The notes: a model not told the origin generated them from the sequence alone. A stretch of 64,000 nucleotides of DNA from Amblyornis subalaris (GCA_018881555.1 JACAXG010000081.1:726399-790398), one strand, 5' to 3'; numbered from the stretch's first letter, positions 20,660-31,470 are shown. Program-made: numbers and translations.

Positions 20660-22435
20660 GACTTCCAAAGGGAAGCGATCCCGTGGTTTTTCAGATGGTC
20701 TCAGCAGCCCGGGGATGCCCTGGCGNTGAGGTTTGTCCCCAGCAGTGACTTTGGTGGCCTTGCCACGGGTGAGGGGCAGCCCCTAAATCAGCCCCCACAC
20801 TCCCCGTCCCACACTCGGGGGTTGGAATGTGCTGGATAAACCCCAAGATCCGCGCGGTGAAGAGCAGAAGTGTTCTGNCTCTATCCTGGAGCAGTGGGAA
20901 TGCTGCAGGGACGACCTTTTTGGGGAAAAAAAACCGCCCAAGGACTGTAAAGACACAGGAAAAGGGAATTAAGCTCCGGCCGGAGCAGGCACCGAGCCAG
21001 GGTGGGGGTCCCATGGCCCCAGGCACGCTCTGGAGCTCGCAGCCCCTCCCTGACACGCTCCATTTATTTGATTATTACCAAAGGAAGGACAAGTGAGAGA
21101 GGAAGGAGGAATAATCTCTTATTAATGCAGAATCGCTGAATTACAGCCTGTACAGGCAGGGACAGAGCAACGCTGAGATGAAATCCTGGCTCCACAAGAT
21201 CCCCAAAGCAGAGCTATTAAAAATTAAAAAACAAACACAAAGAAATGCCTCTTCACTGCTGGCCAGTCCTTGATTTACACGGGGACCGTCCGACCCCCTG
21301 CCTGCTGCTGGGCCGTGCAGCTCTTCCTGCACGGGAAATTCCTGAGNGGGAAGCGACGATATGGGGGAATAAATTAAAAAAAAAAATAAAGAAAAGAGGA
21401 GGAGGGAGGGAAAGGATCCCAGGCTTTGNGAGGAGCTCCTGCTGACTGTGGCTCCGGGCTGGAGCCCGTGCCCCCTGCGGCCCCGGGGACGCGTCCCAGG
21501 CTTCTGCACCGGGATCACCGGCAGGGCCGGGCCGGGACACGGCCCCTTCCCACGGGAGATGTGCCACGTCACGCTGGCAGCGGCAGCACGAGGGCTGCAG
21601 GGCAGGAGGAGGCTGCTCAGGGAGGGAAAAATGTCCTTCTCCACATTCCCAAACGCTGGGGATGCCGAGGAGCTCACGTCCGTCAGCCAGGAGGAGCCGA
21701 GGGCAAAGGGAAGAGCACCTTCCCCACATCCTGGGGCTCCAGCCCGGCTCCAGGCTCTCCGTGGACCACTTCAAANCCCCTCTGTGTGCCCAGGGCGATG
21801 CCACCCACCTCCGGTTTCCAAGAGCAAAGCCCTGGAGCCGGCAGAGCCGGCGGCCTCAGAGCCCAGCGTTTATCAGGATTCTTGTTTAGTCCAGAGGGAA
21901 AAAACCCTCCATGGAATCTCCTGGGGTTTGCTCACACACACAGAGCAGGGATTTGCCTCCCAGTGCTTCCCTCTGCTTCCACAGGCTCCTTGGAGCATCC
22001 CCAGGCAAGGCCAGAGCGAAGCTGGATATTTGTACATCCCTCACAGCTGGAATTACCCTACGGCGGAGGAGGAACCAATCCATACCGAGGCTTTTCTTCA
22101 CAAAATTCTTCCCCACGCTTGGAAGAGGAACTTCAAGGTCCATCAGAGANGAGAACGTTCAAAGCAGGTGACGAATCTGCTGCTGCCAAGGGCCTTCTCT
22201 GCAGGAATTAAAGGACAACCCGGGATTCACANGACTCCAGAGCCCCTCAGGTGCAAGTCCTTCAAGGGCTGTGGCTTCCCCCCAACCCTCCTGGAATTGT
22301 GTCCTCTCCGAGGGAGCCGCGGCTCCGGGGGCTTCCCCAGCTGTGCTCTGAGAGCCTCTCAACACCTTGCTTCTCATAAGAGGGATGGGGGGCAAAAAAA
22401 ATAAATACAGAAGCAACTTTGGCGTGGAAGGCAGG
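20660..22435. other. Unique non-coding DNA, mixed composition
   Basis: A moderately AT-rich section lies at about 21070-21250 (ATTTATTTGATTATTACC, TTATTAATGCAG, an ATTAAAAATTAAAAA run) and an A-rich run at 21373-21392. Two overlapping plus-strand frames of 261 and 318 codons (21426-22404) have no recognisable domain. Confidence 0.5.
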
Positions 22436-22439
22436 GCAG

Positions 22440-22640
22440 GCCTGAGCTTTTCTTGACTTGCTCTGGAAATTGCTTCTCCCGTGCCTGTTTATGCACCTTC
22501 ATTGAGCATCTGGCCCGGTTGCCTGTCTGGTTAAGCCCTCAATCAATCCCCCCCGGATGACTGTGAGATCAATAGGGTGGTAATTTAATAAAGGATGTTT
22601 TCAGTTGGCTTTTAAAAGCCACGGACGGGGTTTAATTCTT
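22440..22640. promoter_or_regulatory. AT-rich island, candidate conserved non-coding element
   Basis: Contains TTTATGCACC, CAATCAATCCCC (PBX-like), GATCAATAGGG, GGTAATTTAATAAAGG and the inverted GGCTTTTAAAAGCC. The sequence is complex rather than simple-repeat, and it shows no coding frame or retroposon match. Confidence 0.45.
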
Positions 22641-23325
22641 CCCTGTTTTTTAAGAAGGGGCAGTGGGAGAAGGGACCGAGGCTCTCCCCTCCAGCATTCC
22701 AGGCAAGGCTGTGGTGAACTCCTCAGCTCTCCTGGTCCTTCCTCATCCTTCCCGAGACNTGGCACGTGTGACACAACAGCCCTGCTGCGACCCTGCTGCT
22801 GCCAGAGCTCCCACAGGCTGGCAGCAATTTCTAGGAAATGAGTTTTAGGATCATGCACTTCCCNGGAGCAGCTGGAGAGCACCCGGGAGCCCGGCTCGTC
22901 CTCTCCCTCCCCAAAACAACGTGGCTGCACTGGACAGCACCGCTGGGATATGGGGGAGAACCCCCACCTGTCCCCAAATTCCAGCCCTGGCCTATGCTGG
23001 GATCAGCCCTCCAGCATCTCCAGAGATCCCAGGGCAAGGCAGGTGTCCAGCCAGTGCTCCGAGGTGCTGGGAATGACACATCCCTCTCACGTGGCTCTTC
23101 CAGCTGGAGAAGCTGCCTGCCTCACGGCAGCTCTGGATGCCTCAGGTGCTCTGTCCCTCGCACAGCTTTGTCCAGGGCAAGCAGCAGATCCACGCTGGAC
23201 GGAAAACCAGCGGCAGGAAAGCTCCCTGGGATTCCTGGAGTGTGTGCACCTGGACTTTGCCAGGCGGGAATTGACATCCCCCTCCAGCCCCTTTGCACTT
23301 GGGCTGCTGTTCCAGCTGGAGCTGG
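22641..23325. other. GC-rich unique non-coding DNA
   Basis: Nothing specific is visible before the gapped minisatellite. Confidence 0.5.
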
Positions 23326-23329
23326 GCCC

Positions 23330-23765
23330 TGCTGTCCTTGGGTCAGGGTCAGCTCCTGCTCCAGCCACTGCTGTCCCTGGATAAGGGTCAGCTCCTGCTC
23401 CAGCCACTGCTGTCCCTGNNNNNNNNNNNNNNNNNNNNNNNNNNNNNNNNNNNNNNNNNNNNNNNNNNNNNNNNNNNNNNNNNNNNNNNNNNNNNNNNNN
23501 NNNNNNNNNNNNNNNNNNNNNNNNNNNNNNNNNNNNNNNNNNNNNNNNNNNNNNNNNNNNNNNNNNNNNNNNNNNNNNNNNNNNNNNNNNNNNNNNNNNN
23601 NNNNNNNNNNNNNNNNNNNNNNNNNNNNNNNNNNNNNNNNNNNNNNNNNNNNNNNNNNNNNNNNNNNNNNNNNNNNNNNNNNNNNNNNNNNNNNNNNNNN
23701 NNNNNNNNNNNNNCTGCTGTCCTTGGCTGAGGTCAGCTCCTGCTCCAGCCGCTGCTGCTGTCCCC
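23330..23765. repeat. 39-bp minisatellite interrupted by an assembly gap
   Basis: The unit begins GGTCAGCTCCTGCTCCAGCC and continues ACTGCTGTCCCTGGATAAG. Two copies precede the gap and one diverged copy (GAGGTCAGCTCCTGCTCCAG) follows it. The unit is 13 codons long and stays open in every plus-strand frame tracked, but a coding role is not supported. The gap almost certainly holds further copies. Confidence 0.9.
23419..23713. other. Assembly gap, 295 N
   Basis: This is the only long run of N in the window. Its length may be an estimate. It lies wholly inside the 39-bp tandem repeat, so the likely cause is repeat collapse. Confidence 0.99.
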
Positions 23766-24290
23766 GCTCAGCCCCGCTCGGTGCTGACAGCCCTGGCACG
23801 GCCTCTCTCCCCTGCCCAGCCCCCAGCCCCAGCCTGGCCGTGTTTAATTCCCTCTCATGGCTCTCTTCACAGCCATCCTGGCTCNAGCCTTGATCTTCCT
23901 CCAGGCTGCAACTCCCTCCCTTTCCTGCTTCTCCGTTCCCTCCCTGTGATGCTTTGCCCGCAGCCATCTGAATTCCAGAGGTGTAAGCAGGGGGAGGATC
24001 CTGTCCCTGCGCCGTGCTCAGGACACAGGATTATGTCCCAGTCCTGGCCTGATTCACCCCAGAGCCCACTCTGCCCACGCTGGTTCTGCCCAGCACCTCC
24101 CAATCNTTTTCTCATTGAAAAATATGACTTTTAAATCGTGTCCTCATTAATCTGATTAACATCGTCCCAACTTCCCCNCCCTCAGCTCCTGCCAGAACCA
24201 GGTCCGTGCTCGTGGCAGAGCATTCCTGCCACCACAGGGTCCCCAGAGCTGTTCCTCGAGAGAGGCTCTGGCCACTCTCCCCACGAGAGG
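23766..24290. other. Unique non-coding DNA
   Basis: A small AT patch at 24110-24165 (CATTGAAAAATATG, TCATTAATCTGATTAAC) contains homeodomain words. Nothing else is recognised. Confidence 0.5.
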
Positions 24291-24294
24291 AACG

Positions 24295-24480
24295 GGAGGA
24301 GCCCAGATCTATAAATAAAACCATGAATTAAACAAAACTCCTGCTGTTTCCAAGGGTCAAGCGAACACTCGGTCACTTAGAAACATCTTCTACTCCCACA
24401 GACCGAACGGGGGAATGACAATTAAGTGTTTGTCATCACTTGCTGTTTGTTGAGTGACATTTTGAAGGCCCAAACCTCAC
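24295..24480. promoter_or_regulatory. AT-rich island with an NK2-type dyad
   Basis: TTAAGTG (24422-24428) and CACTT (24437-24441) form an inverted AAGTG / CACTT pair with an 8-bp spacer; NK2 homeodomain proteins recognise this core. CTATAAATAAAACC (about 24310) and GAATTAAACAAAAC add AT-rich words. Enhancer identity is inferred. Confidence 0.4.
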
Positions 24481-25025
24481 CCTGCTGTGAGTGTGGAAGC
24501 TCCGGCCCACGCTGAAAATCACCAACCTCCTCCAGAAAAAGGCAGGTGACGACTGTCCCAGTTCTGAAGCTGGGCAGAAAACTTTCCCAGAGAGAGGTGA
24601 ATTTGCCATCCCTTGGCAGAGACAGGCTCACAGCCCAGCCCCCAGCTTCCCAGGCAGGGATAANGAGACCCACACAGCTCCAAGGACAACAGGGACCTTC
24701 CTTCATTTGGTACCTAATGAACCTGGACGTGGTTCCCGAATTCCAGGTGCTGCTCTGAAACCTTTGAAACTCCCTGATTTCCCTTCAGTTGCTCAAACCA
24801 TGGCACATTGTGATGCAGGTGGGGCTGGGATCCACGGCCACCCCCTCTCAACTCCCCAAAATCCAGCGGCCCATCCCGTCAGAGTATGGAACAAACGCGA
24901 GGGGCNATGGATTGAGGATGCTTTTCCACCCCTCTGCCACCAATCACAGCCAAATTTTTCATTTCCAGGCTGGTAATAGGCGGGAAGGGACCTGAGACTC
25001 TCCCCATCCTGCTGGAACAAAACAA
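24481..25025. other. Unique non-coding DNA
   Basis: Nothing specific is visible. Confidence 0.5.
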
Positions 25026-25028
25026 CTT

Positions 25029-25165
25029 CATGGAATCCCAGAAGCACAGAATGGTTTGGGTTGGAAAGGACCTTTAAGATCATCTCATTCCAACCCCCTG
25101 GTGTGGGCAGGGAAACTTCCACAACCCCAGGGAACTTCCCACAGCCCCATCCCAGCTCATCAGTG
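25029..25165 (-). mobile_element. CR1 LINE 3'-end fragment (antisense to window)
   Basis: The plus strand reads CACAGAATGGTTTGGGTTGG, then a GGACCTTTAAGATCATCT block and TTCCAACCCCCTG. This is the reverse complement of the conserved CR1 3' region that is abundant in bird genomes. The terminal repeat is worn down to GGAATCCCAGAAG. The fragment has no coding capacity; the part beyond about 25130 is diverged and its 5' limit is uncertain. Confidence 0.92.
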
Positions 25166-25740
25166 GAGATGAAGCCTTTAAAGCTGGAGCTGCACTCCCA
25201 GCCTGGCATTCCTGGCGTTTGTGTTTCTCTCAAGCACAAGAAACTCNTTCAGGTGACGCTGAGACTTGGATGATGGAACCCACCCGGAGCTGGGGACCCC
25301 TGGAAGTACTTCCTGATGGGCAGGATCACCATTTCACTGTTCTAACACACAGGCGAGTTTGGATAACAAAGGGAAGCACCTGATTAGCAGCTCAGGGGGC
25401 TCTTCTCTCCCTCTGTCACTCTCCAGGCAGCACAGATTTACTTACAGACCGCTGGGGCTTCTCCTTTATTTTCAAAAGGATAAATACACTGGAAAAGTGG
25501 GTGTTAGCAAGAGCAAGGGGCAGGCTTGTCAGGAATTAAGCCTGGAAAATCCTAAATGCCCCCGACCCCTGAGGTGGCCCCGGTGAGAGCCCCCAGGATG
25601 CTGTGGCTCCGGAGGCTCCCGGGATGCAGCACCTCCTCCCCTGCCAGGGCACCTGGCAGATGCTCTGAGCACAAGCCTGCAGGCACATGGAGCCTTTCCA
25701 GTCCCAGGCTCCCGAAAAGACCTTCAGAGCGAGCAGCGCT
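25166..25740. other. Unique non-coding DNA
   Basis: No gene or repeat is recognised. The first part may be a strongly diverged continuation of the CR1 copy. Confidence 0.45.
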
Positions 25741-25744
25741 GTCA

Positions 25745-26260
25745 ACAAATGTATTTAAATTACAAAAGAAAAAAAAACAACAAAAACCAAACCCGACGCG
25801 CTTTTAAATTGGAAAATAAATTAATCGCACAGGAGGCAGAAGAGAGAATTATTAAAATCTACGTAGACTTCCGCGTTTTCCTCCTGAAATCGGGAGGCTG
25901 GGTGCTCAGCTGGGATAAATCTCCCCTAAGTGACANCCAGGGTAATGATCCTGCCCTGATTTACACCACGGGAGGGATTGGCTTCCCCTCTGCCCGGGCC
26001 TCTCCGCACGTCTGTCCTGCGAGAACCCATAAATAAAACTTGAGCAAAAAATATTCATCCGCCATTTATTCTGCTTAATTATTTAAACTTCAGATTCTGG
26101 AAATAATAAAGGAGTAATAAAAGAAGAGATCTGCCATCCAGCACAATCGCTGGGAGCATCCCGGGTAATTTCCTCCTGCGCGTTTTAATCTCTCCCTCTC
26201 TTTNGCTTCCTTTTTTTGCCTCCCCAAATTGAATCCATTTATCCAAGTTGTTGCCGGACT
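25745..26260. promoter_or_regulatory. Pair of AT-rich islands, candidate conserved non-coding elements
   Basis: The first (25745-25880) starts with an A-rich run and contains AAATAAATTAATCGCAC and GAATTATTAAAATC. The second (26030-26260) contains ATATTCATCCGCC, CTTAATTATTTAAAC and GAAATAATAAAGG. A GC-rich bridge lies between them. Both are rich in homeodomain words and lack coding signals. Confidence 0.45.
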
Positions 26261-27060
26261 GGTTTGCTCTGATGTGCTGGGGGCGATGAAGAGGAATTGG
26301 CCGCTCTGTCCCCCGTGTCCCCCCCANGTCCCCCTCCTGAAGGAGGATGACGCGAGGCCACCCTGGGAGCAGTAACGAGCGATCAAAGCCGGACGCGGCC
26401 TCGGAGGGTGATGGATTGTGAGGAGGATCCAGCCNAGAGATCCCAGCTCCCAGAAGAGAAATTCCTGCGGAAACCTGGCTGAGCTTCCACTCGCAAAGCT
26501 GGGANGGGCAAAGCCAACTTATTTTAAAAGAGACTTTCCTGGATCTCTGCCTCCCTCGAGCCGCTGGAGCGGCGGCAGGAGGAGAATCGCCTTCCCCACC
26601 GCCCCAAAAACGGCTTGGGATGGTGTCTGGATTTTTGGAGCTCCGAGTCCTGGTGGTCTTGGAGAGATCCCTCAGGACCTCCCCACCCAGACCAAAATGC
26701 CAGACCTGGAAAATTCATGCCGTGCTTCAGCTGCCAGAGCATCAATGGAGCCGCTGGCAGTGCAGGACAGAAAACACTGCCCAGGAGCTGACGAGGGCAG
26801 GTCCTGAGGGCACAGGGGCTGGGATCGGGAAGGGTCCTGTTCTCCCACAGGCAGNGGGGCTGTGGGACCACGAGCAGGAACAGGAGCAGCAGCACCTCCC
26901 AGCCCCCAGCTCTCATCCCGAGGGTGGCTTCCAACCCCAGGAACGCGGCAAACCCCACGCCAGCCCCACGGCAAAGCGATGCAGGGCGCTCCCAGACCCC
27001 GACAAACTCCCTGGCGCTCCCCTGGCTCCGTTCCCACGTCCTTCCCGAAGGCAGCTGCCC
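26261..27060. other. GC-rich unique non-coding DNA
   Basis: Nothing specific is visible. Long frames on both strands (up to 313 codons on plus, 197 on minus) overlap each other and have no domain. Confidence 0.55.
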
Positions 27061-27064
27061 GCGG

Positions 27065-27300
27065 GATGCTCCANCAGCTCCCACGTGTCCTCCCTCCGCC
27101 CGCGCTCCCCGACCCATTTCCCGATCCCGCGTGCGCCGGGAGCCCCGGGAGTGACTGGCGCCATATGCTGCGCATCCCAGCGCCCACGGGATCTCCCAGC
27201 TCCGGAGGAGCCGGCAGGGAAGTGTCGGCGCTCACGTGTCACGCCGGGCTCGGCGCTGCCGCCGCCTCCCCGGGTCCTGCTCAGCGGGATGCTCCAGCCC
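27065..27300. promoter_or_regulatory. CpG-island-like segment
   Basis: CpG is very dense for about 230 bp (words such as CCCGCGCTCCCCGAC, GCGTGCGCCGG, GGCGCTGCCGCCGCC). An E-box CACGTG lies at about 27234. No associated gene is visible, so it may be a promoter of an unannotated transcript or an orphan island. Confidence 0.4.
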
Positions 27301-27880
27301 AGGGAATGCCAGGAGGGGAGAGCAGCTCTGGGGGTGCCTGTAGAAGGGGAAAGGAGGCCAGGAATTGCTGCTCAGCGCCTTCCTGCCTCTGGGGGAGAAG
27401 CAGTTCAGCCCTTTCCAGCAGCTCCGGCACCGCGGGCTGCGCGTCCTGGGTCTGCTCTCTGTGCTTGGAGGCATCAGCTGAAGGAAGCAGCGGAAGCAGA
27501 GGCACCCAAAAGGTCTTTCCAAGGCGTAAATCNCACCCAGGATCTCCTTTGGCCGTGCTGAAGGAAGCAGCACAAGCCACAAGCGCCACATCCCAGGTTT
27601 TGGAAACAATTCCAAGGAACAGCAGGCAAACACAGCGCTCAGAAGAGCAGCGAGGCAGTCCCAGGGGACAGGCACCAGTTTGAAAAGTGAACAAAAACTG
27701 TTTGAGAAGATTTAAAAACCACAGATAAGATCACAGACCCCAATTCCCACAGAGGTGAAGCCCCAAATTTCAAGCACCGAAGGCTGAACAAACAAAGCCA
27801 CAGCCCCGCCAAGGGTGGGACCCCCCCAGTCCCACCCCTTCCCTCCAAGCTCACTCCAAAGTGGCCTTTCCTCTTCCCAG
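27301..27880. other. Unique non-coding DNA
   Basis: Nothing specific is visible. Confidence 0.5.
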
Positions 27881-27884
27881 AGCC

Positions 27885-28115
27885 ACAGAAATAAATTAAA
27901 ATTTTAAAATATGGGGAAATTATTCACCATGGAGATTCGGAGAGACAGCAATTAGTTAATCAAAATAAGTATTGCTAATACTGGGCTTTTATACAGCCCT
28001 TTAAATTGCAAATTCCTCCTGAAGCGTGCATTATTAATTAAATCATTTGCATCCGCTGTGACCCTCATAGATAATTATTTACCCTGATAAATAATTTTGT
28101 ATTTATCCTGACAAA
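27885..28115. promoter_or_regulatory. AT-rich island, strong candidate conserved non-coding element
   Basis: This long low-GC, high-complexity island carries AAATTAAAATTTTAAAATA, GCAATTAGTTAATC (homeodomain/HNF1-like), the inverted repeat GTATT-GCT-AATAC (27969-27981), TTAAATTGCAAATTC, CATTATTAATTAAATC and a perfect POU octamer ATTTGCAT (28045-28052). Two TGATAAATAATTT-type words follow. There is no N inside it. It is one of the best enhancer candidates in the window. Confidence 0.5.
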
Positions 28116-28117
28116 TA

Positions 28118-28145
28118 ATTTTTTTTTTTCTTTTTTTTTTTTTAG
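28118..28145. repeat. Poly(T) tract
   Basis: A T-rich run with a single C interruption ends in TTTTTAGCC. It resembles a strong splice acceptor but no exon can be supported. It could also be the reverse poly(A) of an old retroposon, although no retroposon body is recognisable next to it. Confidence 0.85.
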
Positions 28146-28149
28146 CCTG

Positions 28150-28875
28150 CTAAATCGTCGGTGGGGAAATGTAGGCCTGCACCAGGCTGGCAGCGAGGNC
28201 TTTCCAGAGCCTGCCTCCTGCACTGCCCTGTCTGTCTCAATCAGCCTCAGCCCCTGGGCCCCCCCAGCTGATTTCCAGCCTCTCTGAACGCAGAGGACAA
28301 TTCTCCATCCCACGTTCCCACATCCTTCCNGAAAAACGCCGTGTTTTCGGAGGAGCCAAGGCCCGAGGCGGTTGGAGGGCTGCGCGGCAGCGTCAGGCTC
28401 GGGGCCAGATGGATGCTTGGGCTCTGTCCTTCCAAATGCCACCGGAGAGCCTGGACCCGCAGCTGTCAGCCTCACATCCTGCTGGAATTTCAGGCGACAG
28501 AGGAAGGTCTGTCCTGGCTCGCTGCTGGACAGGACAGGCTGGGTTTGGGGGGGCTCTGCTGTCCCTCTGGGCAGACCCTGGACGGACCCAGGGCAAGGAT
28601 GAGGTTCTCGACTGCCTGGAAAACCAAGGGCAGAGCCCGAGTTGNAGGAAAATGAAGCAAGAATTCCTTACATGAGCCAGGGCCGGCATCCTGGAGGGCT
28701 CCAGCCNGACCCCGAGATCCCCCGATGTGTGCATCCTCGCATTTCCCTATGGAAAACCAATCCTTCCAGCAGGGGAATTCANCACCGGGGAGGGAGGAAC
28801 CCATTCTCCTAATGAACCATTCCGTCTGGGAGCAGAGGAATTGCATCCCTCTACAGGGGCCGTTCCCCCTCCCGC
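28150..28875. other. GC-rich unique non-coding DNA
   Basis: Nothing specific is visible. Confidence 0.5.
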
Positions 28876-28880
28876 GCCGT

Positions 28881-28906
28881 CCCGTTATCCCGTTATCCCG
28901 TTATCC
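28881..28906. repeat. 8-bp tandem repeat CCCGTTAT, 3.25 copies
   Basis: Three perfect copies start at 28881, 28889 and 28897, followed by CC. GTTATC, read in reverse as GATAAC, is a GATA-type word, so the array presents three GATA-like sites 8 bp apart. Confidence 0.9.
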
Positions 28907-29550
28907 TTTCCCGCATCCGAGATTTTGCCTTCCCGCTGCCCGCAGAGCCCGGGCAGGCGCAGGGACGGGCAGGATCCAAAGGATTTCAAGCCTGAGGCAT
29001 CCCCCGGCGCCAGCCCACAGAACCTGTGCTCGTTTTCCCTGCGTTCTGCCCCAAAAATCCACCTCGGCAGCCTCTCCCCCCCCTCAAACCCATCCCTGGG
29101 GTGGCTCCAGGGCCGCCCGCTGCTAATCCCTCCCTGCCAGGGATGCTCGGGCGCGTCTGCTCCTTTGGTGTGTAAATTACGATTATTTCCGTGCGAGGGG
29201 AAGGGAGGGGAAGGCGGCTCTGGGTTCCAGCCTGGCTGAAAAATGACCCTGAGCTCCTCCAGCTCTTCCTGCCCCGTTCCACTCGCGTGGTTTAAAGTGA
29301 TCCTCACCGGCAGCGATCGCTCACGGGGGATTCTTCCACCTCCTGCCGCGGCCTGAGGATGGAAACCAGGAATTCCTGCCTGGGAGGTGATGCAGAGGAG
29401 GGCTGGGGGGAAGGAGCCACTTCTCCAGAGCGTGGGAGAGCTGCAGAAAACAGACAGAAGGACAGAGGGGACAGCACTCAGCGCCTGCTCTCGTTCCCGT
29501 GGCTCTGCTGCAGCCACCTGGAAGCAGCAACCCCGGGCTTGGAGCAAAGT
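28907..29550. other. Unique non-coding DNA
   Basis: A small patch with GTGTAAATTACGATTATTTCC lies near 29168. Otherwise nothing is recognised. Confidence 0.5.
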
Positions 29551-29561
29551 GGGTTTGTGGG

Positions 29562-29577
29562 AAAAAAAAAAAAAAAA
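29562..29577. repeat. Poly(A) tract, 16 bp
   Basis: An uninterrupted A16 run. No retroposon body is recognisable upstream. Confidence 0.9.
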
Positions 29578-29766
29578 GCCCATTTGCAGGAATTGCAGAG
29601 CCAGCAGCAGGCATCGCCTGCTCTGGAAATTAAAATACGGCTCCTGTTTTCCCTCAGCTCCTCACCTGCGACAAAACTTGCTCCAATCAGTTGCTTTTTT
29701 TGACACCTTGCACCTGGGGTAAAGAAACAAACAAACCCCCCCCAAAAAAAGCCAAACGAAACTCGA

Positions 29767-29790
29767 AATAATAATAATAATAATAATAAT
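29767..29790. repeat. (AAT)8 microsatellite
   Basis: Eight perfect AAT units within a longer A-rich segment (29722-29812) that also contains AAACAAACAAACC and CAACAAAACGAC. Confidence 0.95.
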
Positions 29791-29879
29791 AAACCCCAAC
29801 AAAACGACAAACTAAAGCCCAGCCCTGCACCAGAGCGATTGATCCTGTCAGAAGCAGGAAAAAGCCACCCGACGGAATC

Positions 29880-30075
29880 ACAGAGCGAGAAGTTGCACAG
29901 CAGCAAGAGGAGACAAGTAATTATAGAGCAGGGAAATGCAGAGGGAACTCATTTGGATGAGCAGCGACTGATTAACGGGCCCAACATTTATTTTCTTTAT
30001 TTATGGCCTGGCAACACGGAAAATTGATACAGAGCAGCCCATATACAACATGGCTGGTGACATGTTCAGCGAACG
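29880..30075. promoter_or_regulatory. AT-rich island, candidate conserved non-coding element
   Basis: Contains AAGTAATTATAGAGC, CATTTGGATGAGC, CTGATTAACGGG, CATTTATTTTCTTTATTTA and GCCCATATACAACATG. It lies inside an N-free stretch (28783-30875). Sequence complexity is high and no coding frame is convincing. Confidence 0.45.
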
Positions 30076-31470
30076 AAGAGGCTGGGAAGAATTCAAGCTG
30101 AATTACACCCGCAGTTACTCAGCCCCCACCCTGCCTGTTCCATCCTTTAGAGGGAGGAGCAGGGGAGTGGCACCACGAGGGGACAGGCGCGTCACGCCCT
30201 GGTGGCCATCACCTCCTGGGCGGTGGCCGTGCAGCCCCACTGGCAGCACATCAGTCCAGGTGATGCTGTACGAGCTGCCTGTGCTCCAAACCCTCCAAAC
30301 CACCTCCCCACGGCGCAGTTGGGAGGGTAATTGGGCTGGGATTTAGCCCACGACCCTCCCACCTGACCCCCCCGGCACCTGACAGAGGCGCTTAAATGGG
30401 AAGCGATCCCAATCCCTCTCCTCCCTCTGCTTCCACCTCATCGAGGAGCATTAAACATCAAAATTAACGCTCGAGCTTTCTGCCCTCTGAGGATTCCACT
30501 CGGGCAGGTTTCGCTCCAGAGGGAACTGCCGCCCATCCCCGGGGTACCCAGGGCTGGAGCATCCCGGGGGCAGCGCGAATCCCGCACCCAAGCCCTGGAA
30601 TCCAAGGAGAGCCGCCCCGTTCCCAGGATAAAAGCAGGACACGAAAGGCTCCCAACGGCTCGGGGAGCCTGCTAAAGGCCGTGCCCACGGGCGGCTCTTC
30701 CCGGGGGTGAAAGGCGGCGGCTCTGATGGAAAACTCGGTGTCTGCAGACATAAGCGACCGCGAGGGGACAGCGCCTGGCACGGGACCCTCCCCGGGCACC
30801 AGGAGCGGGGAGGGGAGAGGGCAGAGCCCGCGGAGCCGCTGGAACGGGCCCCGGTGCCCTGATTTTTGCGCCGGCNAATGGCTTTTTATAGAAACCGGTC
30901 GGCAGCAGTGAAAGTTCATTCCGACTGGAGCAGCAGAAGCTTTCCAGGTGCTCCGAACAGAGCAGCTCCTCCTGGTTTGCCTTCACAAGTGCCAGCTCTC
31001 GTCAGGATCTTGTGTGCTGTGCCGGAGCCTGAACGGGGTTAGGGCAAAAAGGAGCCGAAAGGAGAAAAAGCTTTAAGCTGGCTGAGAACAGAACACTTGA
31101 GTTCATCCAAAACAGGTTTAAAAATTCATCATTCCCTTCATTCACTGCGCTGTAAGTGCGTCCTCCTGCTGCAGCCTCCCGGTGTCACCCAGGCTGGGCA
31201 CACCTGTACCTGCCCTCCTTCTGCTCAGGTGTGGTGGGTGCCCTTCCCTGTGCCCAGGGACATCCCCGGGTCTCCTCTGTGCTGCCTCTACCCTGCTGCC
31301 CATTCCAGGGCTGCCCGGATGTGGTCAGCGCCACGGAAAAGTCTGGGATGCTCCATCCCACAGGGGCGAGGGTCAGCAGGTGCCGTTGTCAGCCCCCAGT
31401 TCGAGCAGGGGCAGTAAAACCCCCTCCAACTCCCCCCTCCCCGAGCTCAGCAAAGCCCGGAGAGCCCCTG
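30076..31470. other. Unique non-coding DNA, GC-rich with CpG-enriched centre
   Basis: CpG is moderately frequent at 30640-30880. A GGACAGCGCC word at 30769 matches one half of the REST/RE1 element, but the other half is not recognisable at a standard spacing. A small AT patch (CATTAAACATCAAAATTAACG) lies near 30450. Confidence 0.5.

Noticed and set aside
28118..28146. Poly(T)-TTAG as a splice acceptor
   Set aside because: The following sequence shows no convincing exon; the tract is better treated as a simple repeat.
30769..30778. REST/RE1 half-site GGACAGCGCC
   Set aside because: The left half is not recognisable at a standard spacing.
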